A stretch of DNA of 64,000 bases from positions 33,267-97,266 of the forward strand of contig NZ_RCWC01000018.1 of the NCBI RefSeq assembly GCF_018448935.1. Reading direction: 5' to 3'. Both the position numbers and the translations under genes were made by a program. Within the stretch, counting starts at the first letter, position 1. Each line of letters begins with the position of its first letter. The DNA comes from Photorhabdus noenieputensis. Its GTDB lineage: Bacteria; Pseudomonadota; Gammaproteobacteria; Enterobacterales; Enterobacteriaceae. Of the stretch, positions 20,289-29,547 are shown piece after piece. The notes beneath the pieces were generated by a model. That model worked only from the letters and a program-made list of their open reading frames with translations, was not told the DNA's origin and did not search any database.

Positions 20289-21221
20289 TTATTCTTTAAC
20301 CCGATCCTGTAAAGCTACTAACCAATCAGTAAACTCTTTGCCCAAGGCATGATGTTTCATACCATACCGGACAAATGCCTGCATATAACCAAGTTTGTTG
20401 CCGCAATCATGGCTTACACCTTGCAAGTGATAGGCTTCCACGGACTCCTTTTCTATTAACATAGCAATTGCATCAGTAAGTTGAATTTCATCACCGGCAC
20501 CTGGCGCTGTTTTTGCTAATAATGGCCAAATTTTCTCGGACAACACATAACGGCCAACAATAGAAAGGTTTGATGGTGCTTCTTTCGGTTTAGGTTTCTC
20601 AACCACGCGCTTAATTGGTTTACTGTCACCGGGTTGCAGATTTTCTCCCTGGCAATCGACAATACCATAACTAGAAACATCTTCATGAGGCACAGGTTCT
20701 ACTAATATTTGGCTGGTACCTGTTTCATTATACCGAACCAACATTTCGCTCAGATTATATTTAGTCAGATCTGCACTAAATTCATCAAGAATAACATCAG
20801 GGAGTATCACAGCAAAAGGTTCATCACCAATTAAAGGCTTGGCACACAACACCGCGTGCCCTAATCCTTTAGCAATTCCCTGACGAGTTTGCATGATAGT
20901 GACATGACTTGGACAAATAGATTGAACTTCGTCCAATAACTGACGTTTCACCCTTTTCTCTAGGATAGCTTCTAACTCAAAACTGGTATCAAAATGATTT
21001 TCAATTGAATTTTTTGATGAATGAGTCACCAAGATAATTTCATTAATGCCAGCGGCAATACATTCATTAACGACATACTGAATAAGAGGCTTATCCACTA
21101 AGGGCAACATCTCTTTAGGAATTGCTTTCGTAGCAGGTAGCATCCTCGTCCCCAAGCCCGCTACAGGAATAACGGCTTTCTTTACTATTTTGTTTACTAA
21201 TAGTTTGTTTACTGATGGCAT
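20289..21221 (-). CDS. galU: UTP-glucose-1-phosphate uridylyltransferase GalU
   Basis: GalU makes UDP-glucose from glucose-1-phosphate and UTP. It has 310 residues. The nucleotide-binding motif [19 protein letters not shown] lies near residue 22, and further conserved blocks are [26 protein letters not shown] and [22 protein letters not shown]. The N-terminus is about eight residues longer than in E. coli. It heads the galU-ugd-epimerase unit. Confidence 0.97.
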   Translation of the reverse strand: MPSVNKLLVNKIVKKAVIPVAGLGTRMLPATKAIPKEMLPLVDKPLIQYVVNECIAAGINEIILVTHSSKNSIENHFDTSFELEAILEKRVKRQLLDEVQSICPSHVTIMQTRQGIAKGLGHAVLCAKPLIGDEPFAVILPDVILDEFSADLTKYNLSEMLVRYNETGTSQILVEPVPHEDVSSYGIVDCQGENLQPGDSKPIKRVVEKPKPKEAPSNLSIVGRYVLSEKIWPLLAKTAPGAGDEIQLTDAIAMLIEKESVEAYHLQGVSHDCGNKLGYMQAFVRYGMKHHALGKEFTDWLVALQDRVKE

Positions 21222-21623
21222 TAATTTTTCTCCCGATGTTTCTTGGCTGAAACAAATCCGTCGTCAACTCAAAATCACAAAATCAGTGCCGATTCTTTAA
21301 TAAGGCACCAGTATTACTGATCATTTTGTGTCAATAAACCGCGCACACGAACAGTGCACAGAAACCGATGCATACACAGAGTTCACTGCTTCCGTTTACC
21401 CCTCTGACTACCCAAAAAGATATCACTTTTACCTGAGCAGCGCTAAATCCGCTCTTTGCAGTAAAGAGCGGCGAATAAAATAGCCTGATTAGATAGACTC
21501 CAAGCATAATAGGCGGAGTATACCAGCTAACTCTCTCCGATAAACAGCACCATTCCATTTAATTACATTACCGTGACCTAATGTTTAAAATCCATTTTAA
21601 ACAAAATTCCACCCTGGTAATAT
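21222..21623. other. Intergenic region between rssB and galU
   Basis: This 402-base stretch has no convincing gene. It holds one perfect hairpin (21449-21471, listed separately), and the rest would contain the galU promoter. Confidence 0.55.
21449..21471. terminator. Hairpin between rssB and galU
   Basis: The perfect 9-bp stem CCGCTCTTT / AAAGAGCGG has a 5-base loop. It lies about 150 bases beyond the rssB stop and lacks a strong T-run, so it may be a weak terminator or an RNA-processing hairpin. Confidence 0.45.
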
Positions 21624-22649
21624 TCATCCAGAATACATTGAAGAAAGCATCAGATTTATTTGACTATTTGTATTCCAAATCCGGCATTGCCATTCAGCAC
21701 TATGAGAACAAACTTGATTCGAACAAATCGTTCTCAACGTCCCAAGAGGAACACCACTATCTAATTGGATTTGGCGATTACCCGACTTAATACTGGCATT
21801 TAACCCTGCGGAAGTGAGCAGAACCGTTTTATTGATTGTATGATAATACCCAAGCAGCAATGGAAATTGCCCTTGTAACCCTGCACCTTCTAACAAGTTA
21901 TTAATTCTATTTAAAATACCTGCCATACTGGGTAAACGCCGGGAATGGTGGACGATATGCTCCTGTAACAGACTGTTAAATATGACTCTAAGTAATAATG
22001 CTGAAATCACACCATACTCTTTTGAACGACTAATATCTAGACAATAAAAAGCTAATTCATTGTCAGATAACGCTGCCATATCGAGAATCAATCCTGGTTT
22101 ATCAATTATATTTAATTTTCGATAATTGACTTTACAGTGAGCAATCACTTGAGAAACTGGAGGTTGTAACTGCTTAAGCATATTTAATGCTTCATCTGAA
22201 TTATGCTTTAGGGTTAACCAATCTTTATTCAAGTTATTCTGTTCAATCGCACCAGACACAAAGACCGTAGGATGTAAATAGGCCAACACCGATTTTTTTA
22301 TCTCATTAAGATCTGAAACAGGTTTTAATAAAACATCTTTTGCCCCCAAACGAAGCACCTCATCAATTTCGGCCATCTTGTTAGTTGCTGAAATAATAAT
22401 AACTGGAATACTAATACCCTCATTCGTCAATTTCGCAATAAATTCAATGCCATTCATAACCGGCATATCCAAATCACATAAAATAAGTTCAATATGAGCT
22501 TCGCGTCCTAGCACCTGTAGTGCAACAGCCCCATTAGATGCGACTAATACCTTAGCGCCCAACGTCCGCAAGTACCCTGCCAGTAAAGAACAAAAAACAG
22601 GTTCGTCCTCCACAACCAGAATTTTTTTGCCTGCCAATGCCTTTTCCAT
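21624..22649 (-). CDS. rssB: RpoS-turnover response regulator RssB
   Basis: RssB delivers the stationary-phase sigma factor RpoS to the ClpXP protease. It has 341 residues. The N-terminal receiver domain (about 8-125) has the acidic pocket E14/D15, the phosphoacceptor Asp59 in LCDLDMPVMNG and the conserved Lys in LLKPV. The C-terminal half is a degenerate PP2C-like domain. E. coli has rssA before rssB; here a divergent ychJ is the neighbour and rssA is absent. No membrane segment is seen, so it is cytoplasmic. Confidence 0.93.
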   Translation of the reverse strand: MEKALAGKKILVVEDEPVFCSLLAGYLRTLGAKVLVASNGAVALQVLGREAHIELILCDLDMPVMNGIEFIAKLTNEGISIPVIIISATNKMAEIDEVLRLGAKDVLLKPVSDLNEIKKSVLAYLHPTVFVSGAIEQNNLNKDWLTLKHNSDEALNMLKQLQPPVSQVIAHCKVNYRKLNIIDKPGLILDMAALSDNELAFYCLDISRSKEYGVISALLLRVIFNSLLQEHIVHHSRRLPSMAGILNRINNLLEGAGLQGQFPLLLGYYHTINKTVLLTSAGLNASIKSGNRQIQLDSGVPLGTLRTICSNQVCSHSAEWQCRIWNTNSQINLMLSSMYSG

Positions 22650-22806
22650 AAATGCGCTCCCTTACCTTAATATTGCGACCTTCACCTTTTCTTAGGTACT
22701 ATCACTCATATTAGTTCAATTAAGTGACTATCATTTGTTCTCTTACGTTTCTTTGCAATAGAAAACCCATAAAAATGGTATTTCACCCTTTACAATTGGA
22801 GTTATT

Positions 22807-23286
22807 TTGACAGAGCTATGTCCTTGTGGTAGCGGAATAGATTTTGCGGATTGCTGTTCCCCTTATCTTCAAAACATAAAATTTGCCCCAACCGCCGAAT
22901 CACTGATGCGTTCTCGGTACAGTGCCTATGTAAAGCACAACGCCGATTATCTTATTACCAGTTGGCATCCTGACTGCCAGGCTGAAAAGTGGCGTTTAGA
23001 TATAGAACAGAGTTTTTTTGTTACTCAGTGGCTTGGACTAAATGTCATTACAACTGAAAAAGGCAAAAATGATAACGAAGCCTATGTTGAATTTTCAGCT
23101 TGCTTTCTTGATCAGAAATCCCAAGATAAGCAACTTATTCATGAGCGTTCACGTTTTCTCCGTATAGACCAGCGTTGGTACTATATTGATGGTGTAAAAC
23201 CTATTGATGGTGTAAAACCTCAAATTGGCCGTAACAGTCCCTGCCCATGTGGTTCAGGTAAAAAATACAAAAAATGTTGTGGTTAA
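22807..23286 (+). CDS. ychJ: SEC-C motif protein YchJ
   Basis: This 159-residue protein has a SEC-C zinc motif at both ends: [14 protein letters not shown] at the N-terminus and [16 protein letters not shown] at the C-terminus. Between them lies an NTF2-like YchJ domain ([23 protein letters not shown]). The start is TTG (22807), because the first Cys motif begins right after it and E. coli YchJ starts at the same place. An exact 18-bp tandem duplication at 23185-23220 adds six residues (IDGVKP twice) just before the second motif. The function is unknown. Confidence 0.92.
   Translation: MTELCPCGSGIDFADCCSPYLQNIKFAPTAESLMRSRYSAYVKHNADYLITSWHPDCQAEKWRLDIEQSFFVTQWLGLNVITTEKGKNDNEAYVEFSACFLDQKSQDKQLIHERSRFLRIDQRWYYIDGVKPIDGVKPQIGRNSPCPCGSGKKYKKCCG
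23185..23220 (+). repeat. 18-bp tandem duplication in ychJ
   Basis: ATTGATGGTGTAAAACCT occurs twice head to tail, in frame. It duplicates IDGVKP; E. coli YchJ has one copy of the equivalent segment (IDGTRP). This looks like a recent slippage event without a frameshift. Confidence 0.9.
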
Positions 23287-23331
23287 GGTCCACAAACAGA
23301 AAACGAAAAATATTTAAGGATAATCCCATCT

Positions 23332-24180
23332 ATGCAACATCAACATATACAAAAGAAAATTCTACGCACTATTTGCCCTGATGCCAAAGGACTGATCGCC
23401 AAAATTACTAATATTTGCTACAAACACCAACTGAATATAGTTCAGAATAATGAATTCGTCGATCATCGCACTAGCCGCTTTTTTATGCGTACAGAGCTTG
23501 AAGGAATTTTCAATGATGAGACATTTCTTGCTGATTTAGATGATGCGCTTCCGGTGGGTTCACAACGGGAATTAAATAGTGCGGGGCGTCGTCGCATTGT
23601 TATTATGGTGACAAAAGAAGCGCATTGTCTTGGGGATTTGCTCATGAAAAGCGCTTATGATGGGCTTGATGTTGAAATTGCTGCGGTTATCGGCAACCAT
23701 GCAACATTACAATCGTTGGTTGAGCAGTTTGGCATTCCTTTCCATTTAATTAGTCATGAAGGTTTAACCCGTGAACAACATGATGAAAAACTGATTGCCC
23801 AGATTGACCAATACAAACCTGACTACGTGGTATTAGCTAAATACATGCGAGTACTGACACCAGAATTTGTCCAGCATTATCCAAATCAGATTATTAACAT
23901 TCACCACTCCTTTTTACCTGCATTTATCGGAGCGCGTCCTTACCATCAGGCTTACGAGAGAGGGGTAAAAATTATCGGAGCGACAGCGCACTATGTGAAT
24001 AATAATCTGGATGAAGGTCCAATTATTACTCAGAAGGTCATTAACATAGACCATACATACACTGCTGAAGATATGATGAGAGCGGGCCGGGATGTTGAAA
24101 AAAATGCTCTGAGCCATGCTCTATATTGGGTTCTTGCTCAGCGGGTTTTTGTTTACGGCAACCGTACTGTAATCCTTTAA
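23332..24180 (+). CDS. purU: Formyltetrahydrofolate deformylase PurU
   Basis: PurU hydrolyses 10-formyl-tetrahydrofolate to formate and tetrahydrofolate, balancing one-carbon pools for purine synthesis. It has 282 residues. The N-terminal ACT domain (about 8-85, RTICPDAKGLIAKITNICY) senses glycine/methionine. The C-terminal formyltransferase-like domain contains the catalytic NIHHSFLPAF (Asn-x-His) and the downstream Asp in NNNLDEGPII. AAGGAT supplies the ribosome site. In E. coli purU also adjoins the tyrosine tRNA locus. Confidence 0.97.
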   Translation: MQHQHIQKKILRTICPDAKGLIAKITNICYKHQLNIVQNNEFVDHRTSRFFMRTELEGIFNDETFLADLDDALPVGSQRELNSAGRRRIVIMVTKEAHCLGDLLMKSAYDGLDVEIAAVIGNHATLQSLVEQFGIPFHLISHEGLTREQHDEKLIAQIDQYKPDYVVLAKYMRVLTPEFVQHYPNQIINIHHSFLPAFIGARPYHQAYERGVKIIGATAHYVNNNLDEGPIITQKVINIDHTYTAEDMMRAGRDVEKNALSHALYWVLAQRVFVYGNRTVIL

Positions 24181-24236
24181 AACTGAATTAATTGGGTCCA
24201 AAAGCAGCACACAGTAGCTTCTTTTCAAGCACATGC

Positions 24237-24278
24237 TTTACAGCGGCGATTTATTTAATGTGATCCAGCCGCTGTAAG
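24237..24278 (+). promoter_or_regulatory. Copy of the tRNA-Tyr promoter, orphaned behind purU
   Basis: TTTACA (24237-24242), a 16-base spacer and TGTGAT (24259-24264) are followed by a GC-rich stretch, then GTAAG and ATACAT-like bases. This mirrors, base for base in many places, the tRNA-Tyr promoter at 25409-25436 (TTTACA, 16 bases, TATGAT). No tRNA follows; an ERIC element does. The segment also forms an inverted repeat TTACAGCGGC / GCCGCTGTAA. Confidence 0.55.
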
Positions 24279-24284
24279 CAGTAC

Positions 24285-24413
24285 ATATACCCTATGGATT
24301 TCAAGTTGCATCGCGGCGGCAAGGGAGAGAATCCCCGGGAGCATAGATAACTATGTGACCGGGGTGAGCGAGTGCAGCCAACAAAGAGGCAACTTGAAAG
24401 ATAACGGGTATAT
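24285..24413 (+). repeat. ERIC element (copy 1)
   Basis: This is an approximately 127-bp Enterobacterial Repetitive Intergenic Consensus element. It has the complementary ends TATACCC and GGGTATA, the central inverted repeat with CCCCGGGAGCATAG and CTATGTGACCGGGG, and the typical right arm GTGAGCGAGTGCAGCCAAC...GCAACTTGAAAG. It lies between the purU 3' region and hicB. A second copy is at 36287-36412 in the opposite orientation. Confidence 0.9.
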
Positions 24414-24485
24414 ACAAGTACAGATTTAAACGCTGTTAAATTAAGCCTCATAAAAAAACATGAGGCTGATTGATCATAATTATTG

Positions 24486-24914
24486 CTAAATACCATTTTG
24501 CAATTCATGCAAAGCAGCCACTTGCAAAAAGTGGCTACGATTCTTGTACAGGTTTGGGCTTGCTTTAACTTGATCATCGATTTTCTTTGATAACAAATCA
24601 GGCAGAGTGACATTGAATTTTGTCGATTTACCTAAATATGGTTCAACATCAATGTCAATTACAGCCCATGCCCACCCTGAGTATTCCTCATCTTTGATCC
24701 AGTAATCCAATGGCTTTGCTTCAGGGGGTAATTGGTTCATTTCGGCCAACAACTCTAAATGCCCAGAGATAGCTTCCTTGGCGTTTTTTATTGTATCCTC
24801 CATTGAATCACCCGCCGAGAAACAACCTGATATATCGGGCACAACCACGCCGTAAGCGTGGTTCTCATCACCAATTTCAATCGCAATAGGATATAACACG
24901 TTATACTCCTCCAA
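24486..24914 (-). CDS. hicB: HicB antitoxin
   Basis: HicB neutralises the HicA mRNA interferase and represses their operon. It has 142 residues. The N-terminal partial RNase-H-like HicB domain covers about 1-75 (LYPIAIEIGDENHAYGVVVPDISGCFSAGD is typical). The C-terminal ribbon-helix-helix-type DNA-binding segment is KFNVTLPDLLSKKIDDQVKASPNLYKNRSHFLQVAALHEL. It lies 43 bases downstream of hicA in the same direction, in the usual toxin-first order. Confidence 0.92.
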   Translation of the reverse strand: MEEYNVLYPIAIEIGDENHAYGVVVPDISGCFSAGDSMEDTIKNAKEAISGHLELLAEMNQLPPEAKPLDYWIKDEEYSGWAWAVIDIDVEPYLGKSTKFNVTLPDLLSKKIDDQVKASPNLYKNRSHFLQVAALHELQNGI

Positions 24915-24957
24915 TAATTTTAAGAAATTTGATTAGTGCAGATGCAGATAAGGAGGC

Positions 24958-25134
24958 TTATAGCCCCACTTGCTTCTGTATTTTCCTAAGCAATCCCACT
25001 TTGATTTCCTGTTTGGGATGCGGAATTGTCAACAAATCATTACGTCCAGGGTGCTTAAAATGATGATGGCTCCCGTTGATTCTTACCAGCCCCCCCCTTT
25101 TCTCAACTTCTTTGATTAAATCTGTACTTCTCAA
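24958..25134 (-). CDS. hicA: HicA mRNA interferase toxin
   Basis: HicA cleaves mRNA when free from HicB. From a TTG start at 25134 it has 58 residues, the usual HicA length. It shows the double-stranded-RNA-binding-like fold signature GLVRINGSHHHFKHPG with the catalytic His, followed by LTIPHPKQEIKVGLLRKIQKQVGL. The start is set by AGGAG five bases upstream; the frame continues 25 codons further but without family similarity. A run of eight G on the coding strand (25090-25097) encodes the GG of EKRGGL and could be a slippage site. Confidence 0.9.
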   Translation of the reverse strand: MRSTDLIKEVEKRGGLVRINGSHHHFKHPGRNDLLTIPHPKQEIKVGLLRKIQKQVGL

Positions 25135-25408
25135 ATCAACTCCTATCTGTTTAATCTGGCAATAATCACAACCCCAATAACTCCAAATATCAATAAAAAA
25201 TAACCTCAATAACCCTATTTAAATTAGGTTTGAGTTGAGCGCAGCGAAACAACAATGCGGCGCTTGCGACGCGTTGGCCCGCAAGGGCGAGGAACGCAGT
25301 GACGAGTCATCCTTCCCCTGCCACCAGTAAACAAACGACTTATTTGCTCACAACAGGATCAATAAGGATAGAAAACCAGCATATAGTTACTTATTTTTAA
25401 ATATCTAC

Positions 25409-25436
25409 TTTACAGCAGCGGTTCATTTGGTATGAT
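25409..25436 (+). promoter_or_regulatory. tRNA-Tyr promoter
   Basis: TTTACA (25409-25414), a 16-base spacer and TATGAT (25431-25436) are followed by the GC-rich discriminator TCCGTCCGCC, as in the stringently controlled E. coli tyrT promoter. The tRNA begins 40 bases downstream. Confidence 0.75.
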
Positions 25437-25475
25437 TCCGTCCGCCGTAAGTAACAGCGATACATTTCAAAATTT

Positions 25476-25560
<85 letters not shown>

Positions 25561-25919
25561 CAAATACTTCTTAGCACCCAATATACCCTTACTCCTCCGA
25601 AGACAGACAACCTACAGCAACCCTCCTAAATTATCTATCCTTAAACAGCTCCAGAGACTAGCTAACATCTTTAAAAGAACTTAGTAAAAAGCGCTTACCA
25701 AACCTAAATATATTCACAATCATATTTCCCATCACACCTTTATGTGAAACTTAACATTTCTCAACAACCAATAACAAACCATATAAATCAAATAATTACA
25801 ACAAAAACCACTTTCAAAAAGCTGATATTCGAATGTGATAACTATCGTGTATTTGTGAAATTGTGTGTGAAACAATGATAAAAAATAACAAATTATAACA
25901 ACAACACCAGGGAACCATC
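25561..25919. other. Control region before the acid-sugar operon
   Basis: These 359 AT-rich bases follow tRNA-Tyr and contain no gene. Near the 3' end (25833-25880) several TGTGA half-sites occur (AATGTGATAACTATCGTG and TTTGTGAAATTGTGTGTGA), which might bind CRP or the operon's own DeoR-type regulator. No full CRP palindrome is present. Confidence 0.5.
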
Positions 25920-26825
25920 ATGAACCAATCAACACAAAAAATAGGAATTATAGGATTGGGGGCTATGGGTATGGGAATTGCCCGCGCATTAATACGCGCG
26001 GGTATTCCCACATATGGATTTGATTTAAATCCAAAAGCCTGTGACCAGCTTCTGCAAGCGGGCGCTAAAGTGGCAACAAACAACGCAGCAAACTGGGCAT
26101 CAGAGCTGGATGCTATTTTACTCGTTGTCGTCAATGGTGCTCAAATAGAAAGCATACTGTTCGAAGGCGAAATACCGCTAGTCAACCAGCTAAAAACCGG
26201 CACGACCATTGTTCTTCACAGTACCGTTGCCGCAGAACAAGCTAAAGATTTTGCTCATCGCCTTAGCCAATGCAACCTCAACATGCTAGACGCACCTATT
26301 TCAGGGGGCGCACTGAAAGCTGAACAAGGCCAACTCACTGTCATGGCTTCTGGCGAACCCGCATTATTTGAAAAACTAAAATCCGTATTTGATGCCACCA
26401 CCGAACGCCTTTACCATGTCGGAAATGAGATTGGTCAAGGATCTACCGTCAAAACAATCCATCAATTACTTGCAGGTATACATATCGCAGCCGCCGCAGA
26501 AAGTATGGCATTGGCAGCCAAGGCCGGTATTTCCTTAGAATTGATGTACGATATTGTCACCCATGCTGCGGGTAACTCTTGGATGTTTGAAAACCGCGTC
26601 CCCCATATTCTGACAGGAGATTACACCGCCAAATCTTCTGTGGATATTTTTGTCAAAGATCTGGGATTAGCATTAGAAACAGGTAAGGATCTAAAATTCC
26701 CATTACCATTATCAGCCACTGCACATCAAATGTTTCTTGCTGCCAGTAACGAAGGTTTCGGCCAATGGGATGACAGCGCGGTTATCAAAACATTCAAAGG
26801 CATCACTTTGCCGGAGAAAAAATAA
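25920..26825 (+). CDS. ltnD: L-threonate dehydrogenase
   Basis: This beta-hydroxyacid dehydrogenase of 301 residues probably oxidises L-threonate to 2-oxo-tetronate. The Rossmann motif GLGAMGMGIARALI is near residue 13, the substrate motif DAPISGGALKAEQGQL near 126, and the catalytic Lys is in VKTIHQLLAGIHIAAAAES. E. coli YgbJ is the counterpart. It is the first gene of a seven-gene unit whose order matches the DUF1537-kinase acid-sugar pathways. AGGGA gives a ribosome site. Confidence 0.88.
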   Translation: MNQSTQKIGIIGLGAMGMGIARALIRAGIPTYGFDLNPKACDQLLQAGAKVATNNAANWASELDAILLVVVNGAQIESILFEGEIPLVNQLKTGTTIVLHSTVAAEQAKDFAHRLSQCNLNMLDAPISGGALKAEQGQLTVMASGEPALFEKLKSVFDATTERLYHVGNEIGQGSTVKTIHQLLAGIHIAAAAESMALAAKAGISLELMYDIVTHAAGNSWMFENRVPHILTGDYTAKSSVDIFVKDLGLALETGKDLKFPLPLSATAHQMFLAASNEGFGQWDDSAVIKTFKGITLPEKK

Positions 26826-28102
26826 TGACCATTAAATTGGGCGTTATCGCCGATGACTTTACCGGCGCAACCGATATCGCCGGTTTTATGGTGCAAAGCG
26901 GCTGGCGAGTCGTCCAGCTACTGGATACACCTGATGAAAATACTGACATTCCACAGAATATTGATGCTATTGTTATCAGCCTGAAAAACCGCTCATGCCC
27001 GATAGACGAAGCCGTCAATAACGCGGTGAAATCCTGCCGCTGGTTACGTCAGAAAGCCGGTTGTCAGCAAATATACTTCAAATACTGCTCAACTTTTGAC
27101 TCTACCAGCAAAGGCAATATTGGGCCGGTCACTGATGCCCTGATGGATGAACTGAAAACAGACATCACGCTGATTTCCCCTGCCCTGCCAGTTAACGGAC
27201 GAACAGTTGTACATGGACATCTATTCGTCAACGGTCAACTACTTAATGAAAGCGGCATGCAGCACCATCCCGTGACGCCAATGACAGATGCCAATCTGCT
27301 GCGCCTGATGGAACAACAAGCTCAAGGGAAAGCAGATCTGGTGGATCTGGCATGTATACATCAGGGAGAACAGGCAATCCGCGTCAGACTAAATCATTTA
27401 CAACAACAAAACATACGTTACGCGGTAACAGACACCTTCGCCATGAATGACCTGCTGCCTATTGCCAGAGCGGCGTCAAACCTGAAATTAATCACTGGTG
27501 GTTCCGGTCTTGGTGCTGCCCTTGCCAGCACAGACACCGGTAAGCCATTGATGCCATGCCAACTGGAAGGGGCAATTCCACCCGCCGGGAATAGACGTCC
27601 CGTGATCCTTTCCGGCAGTTGTTCCGTCATGACCAACAAACAAGTTGCTTTGTACCAGAAACTGGCCCCAACCAAAGCCCTGAACATTGATTCATGCATC
27701 AAAGATCCACAATATGCCGAAAAACTGGTTGCGTGGGTTATTCAGCAATCCCAACATCACCTGGCCCCGATGCTATATGCCACACAACCCCCAGAAACAT
27801 TACAGAAAATCCAACAACAATATGGTGCGGCTACTGCCAGTGAAGCAATAGAAAACACTTTCGCCAGCGTTGTAAAAGGACTGCGTCAGCTCGGATTCAA
27901 TACCTTCATTGTCGCAGGCGGCGAAACGGCCGGTAAAATAGTACAAAGTCTGGACATCCAACAATTCAGTATTGGCGCACCAATTGCCCCCGGCGTACCT
28001 TGGGTACACGATCAACAACACAATTATTGGCTGGCATTAAAATCAGGTAACTTCGGCAATATTGATTTCTTCCTGCACGTACAGGAGGTGTTTCATGAGT
28101 GA
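26825..28102 (+). CDS. otnK: 3-oxo-tetronate kinase (DUF1537 family)
   Basis: OtnK phosphorylates 3-oxo-tetronate to its 4-phosphate. It has 425 residues. The N-terminal half starts LGVIADDFTGATDIAGFMV, the acid-sugar-binding signature with the Asp-Asp pair. The C-terminal nucleotide-binding half contains VAGGETAGKIVQSL and ends in a typical KSGNFGNIDFF. The start overlaps the ltnD stop by one base (TAATG), so translation is coupled. E. coli YgbK is the counterpart. Confidence 0.92.
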   Translation: MTIKLGVIADDFTGATDIAGFMVQSGWRVVQLLDTPDENTDIPQNIDAIVISLKNRSCPIDEAVNNAVKSCRWLRQKAGCQQIYFKYCSTFDSTSKGNIGPVTDALMDELKTDITLISPALPVNGRTVVHGHLFVNGQLLNESGMQHHPVTPMTDANLLRLMEQQAQGKADLVDLACIHQGEQAIRVRLNHLQQQNIRYAVTDTFAMNDLLPIARAASNLKLITGGSGLGAALASTDTGKPLMPCQLEGAIPPAGNRRPVILSGSCSVMTNKQVALYQKLAPTKALNIDSCIKDPQYAEKLVAWVIQQSQHHLAPMLYATQPPETLQKIQQQYGAATASEAIENTFASVVKGLRQLGFNTFIVAGGETAGKIVQSLDIQQFSIGAPIAPGVPWVHDQQHNYWLALKSGNFGNIDFFLHVQEVFHE

Positions 28103-28733
28103 ACACGCACTACGGACAGAATTAGTCGAATGGGCTTGTTCAATGTTCTACCGGGGCTATAGCAGTGGCGGTGCAGGTAACATCAGCGCCAAACAGGAAG
28201 ATGGCACGATTATCATCACGCCGACCAACTCCAGCTTTGGCGATTTGCAAGCTGACCGCCTGAGTAAGCTGGATGCAGAGGGTAACTGGCTATCCGGTGA
28301 CAAACCCACAAAAGAAGTTTCCATGCACCTGGCAATGTACCGCAACCGCCCCGAATGCCATGCGGTGGTCCATCTACATTCCCCTTGGCTAACCGCCCTT
28401 TCCTGCCTATCCAATCTGGATAAAAGTAACTGCCTGCCTCCCATTACACCCTACTATGTGATGCGAGTTGGAAAACTGCCTCTGGTCAAATATCTACCAC
28501 CAGGAGATGAAAGAATCGGAGAGGAAATTGCGAAGCTGGCCGCAAAACACAACGCAATCCTCCTATCGAACCACGGACCTGTTGTCGGCGGCAAAACTTT
28601 ACGGCAAGCTTTTTTCAATGCAGAGGAATTGGAAGATACCGCCCGGCTCTATTTAACGTTACTGCCACATGGCTTCACCACATTAAATGAAGAGCAGGTA
28701 CAAGAACTTGAAACTCGCTATCCCAAGAACTGA
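28095..28733 (+). CDS. otnC: 3-oxo-tetronate 4-phosphate decarboxylase
   Basis: This is a class II aldolase/adducin-family enzyme of 212 residues that decarboxylates 3-oxo-tetronate 4-phosphate to dihydroxyacetone phosphate. Zinc-binding His residues are visible in VVHLHSPW (His-x-His) and further on. SGGAGNISAK near the N-terminus is the phosphate-binding region, and SNHGPVVGG is conserved. The start at 28095 is chosen for the GGAGG nine bases upstream; it overlaps the end of otnK by eight bases. E. coli YgbL is the counterpart. Confidence 0.9.
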   Translation: MSEHALRTELVEWACSMFYRGYSSGGAGNISAKQEDGTIIITPTNSSFGDLQADRLSKLDAEGNWLSGDKPTKEVSMHLAMYRNRPECHAVVHLHSPWLTALSCLSNLDKSNCLPPITPYYVMRVGKLPLVKYLPPGDERIGEEIAKLAAKHNAILLSNHGPVVGGKTLRQAFFNAEELEDTARLYLTLLPHGFTTLNEEQVQELETRYPKN

Positions 28734-28755
28734 GTAAACAAACAAGGAATTCATT

Positions 28756-29535
28756 ATGGCTAAATTTGCGGCAAACTTGAGCATGATGTTCAACGACGTA
28801 CCTTTCACAGAACGTTTTGCCCGTGCAGCCAAAGCTGGATTTAAAGGCGTTGAATACCTGTTTCCTTATGAAGCAGCAGCGGAAGAACTTGCTGCCCTCT
28901 TAAAACAGCATCAATTAACCCAAGCTCTGTTCAACATGCCTGCCGGAAACTGGGCAGCGGGAGAAAGAGGAATAGCCTCTATTCCTGGCCGTGAAAAAGA
29001 ATTTGCCGAGGGTGTACAAACCGCGCTGAAATATGCACTGGCGCTGAACTGCAAGCAAGTTCATGCGATGGCAGGCAAACTGCATGAACAATTCACGCCA
29101 GAACAACAACGCGAGTGTTATATCAGAAACATTCGACAGGCCGCTGATATGATGGCAGAACATGACATCAACGTATTAATTGAACCGATTAATATTCGTG
29201 ATATGCCAGGTTACTTTCTGACAACTCAACATCAGGCTGAAACATTACTCAAAGAAATTGACCGTCAAAATGTTTTTATCCAGCTAGATCTTTATCACTG
29301 CCAGATTATGGAAGGGGATCTGCTACGCACCATTGAGCGTCTATGGGGCAAATTCAGTCACATCCAGATTGCCTCCGTACCCGAACGCCATGAACCGGAT
29401 AGCGGCGAAGTGAACTATCCGTGGCTATTTAATAAACTGGATGAAATGGGTTACCAAGGGTGGTTTGGCTGTGAGTATCACCCCGCAGGCCACACGGAAG
29501 ATGGTCTGGATTGGTTGACCAAAGTACAGAAATAA
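28756..29535 (+). CDS. otnI: 2-oxo-tetronate isomerase
   Basis: OtnI is a hydroxypyruvate-isomerase-like TIM-barrel enzyme of 259 residues that converts 2-oxo-tetronate to 3-oxo-tetronate. The metal and acid/base residues are in VLIEPINIRDMPGYF, QLDLYHCQIMEGD, HIQIASVPERHEPDSGEVNY and GCEYHPAG. The N-terminus MAKFAANLSMMFNDVPFTERF is typical. It links the two dehydrogenase products to the kinase. E. coli YgbM is the counterpart. Confidence 0.92.
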   Translation: MAKFAANLSMMFNDVPFTERFARAAKAGFKGVEYLFPYEAAAEELAALLKQHQLTQALFNMPAGNWAAGERGIASIPGREKEFAEGVQTALKYALALNCKQVHAMAGKLHEQFTPEQQRECYIRNIRQAADMMAEHDINVLIEPINIRDMPGYFLTTQHQAETLLKEIDRQNVFIQLDLYHCQIMEGDLLRTIERLWGKFSHIQIASVPERHEPDSGEVNYPWLFNKLDEMGYQGWFGCEYHPAGHTEDGLDWLTKVQK

Positions 29536-29547
29536 TCAGGAGAAAAT

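Noticed and set aside
25210..25330. GC-rich patch before the tRNA, perhaps a repeat or RNA gene
   Set aside because: It stands out in composition, but I found no matching copy in the window, no clean fold and no open frame.
25689..25696. AAGCGCTT palindrome as a LacI-type operator
   Set aside because: The palindrome is short, lies 220 bases before ltnD, and the operon has a DeoR-type regulator, not a LacI-type one.
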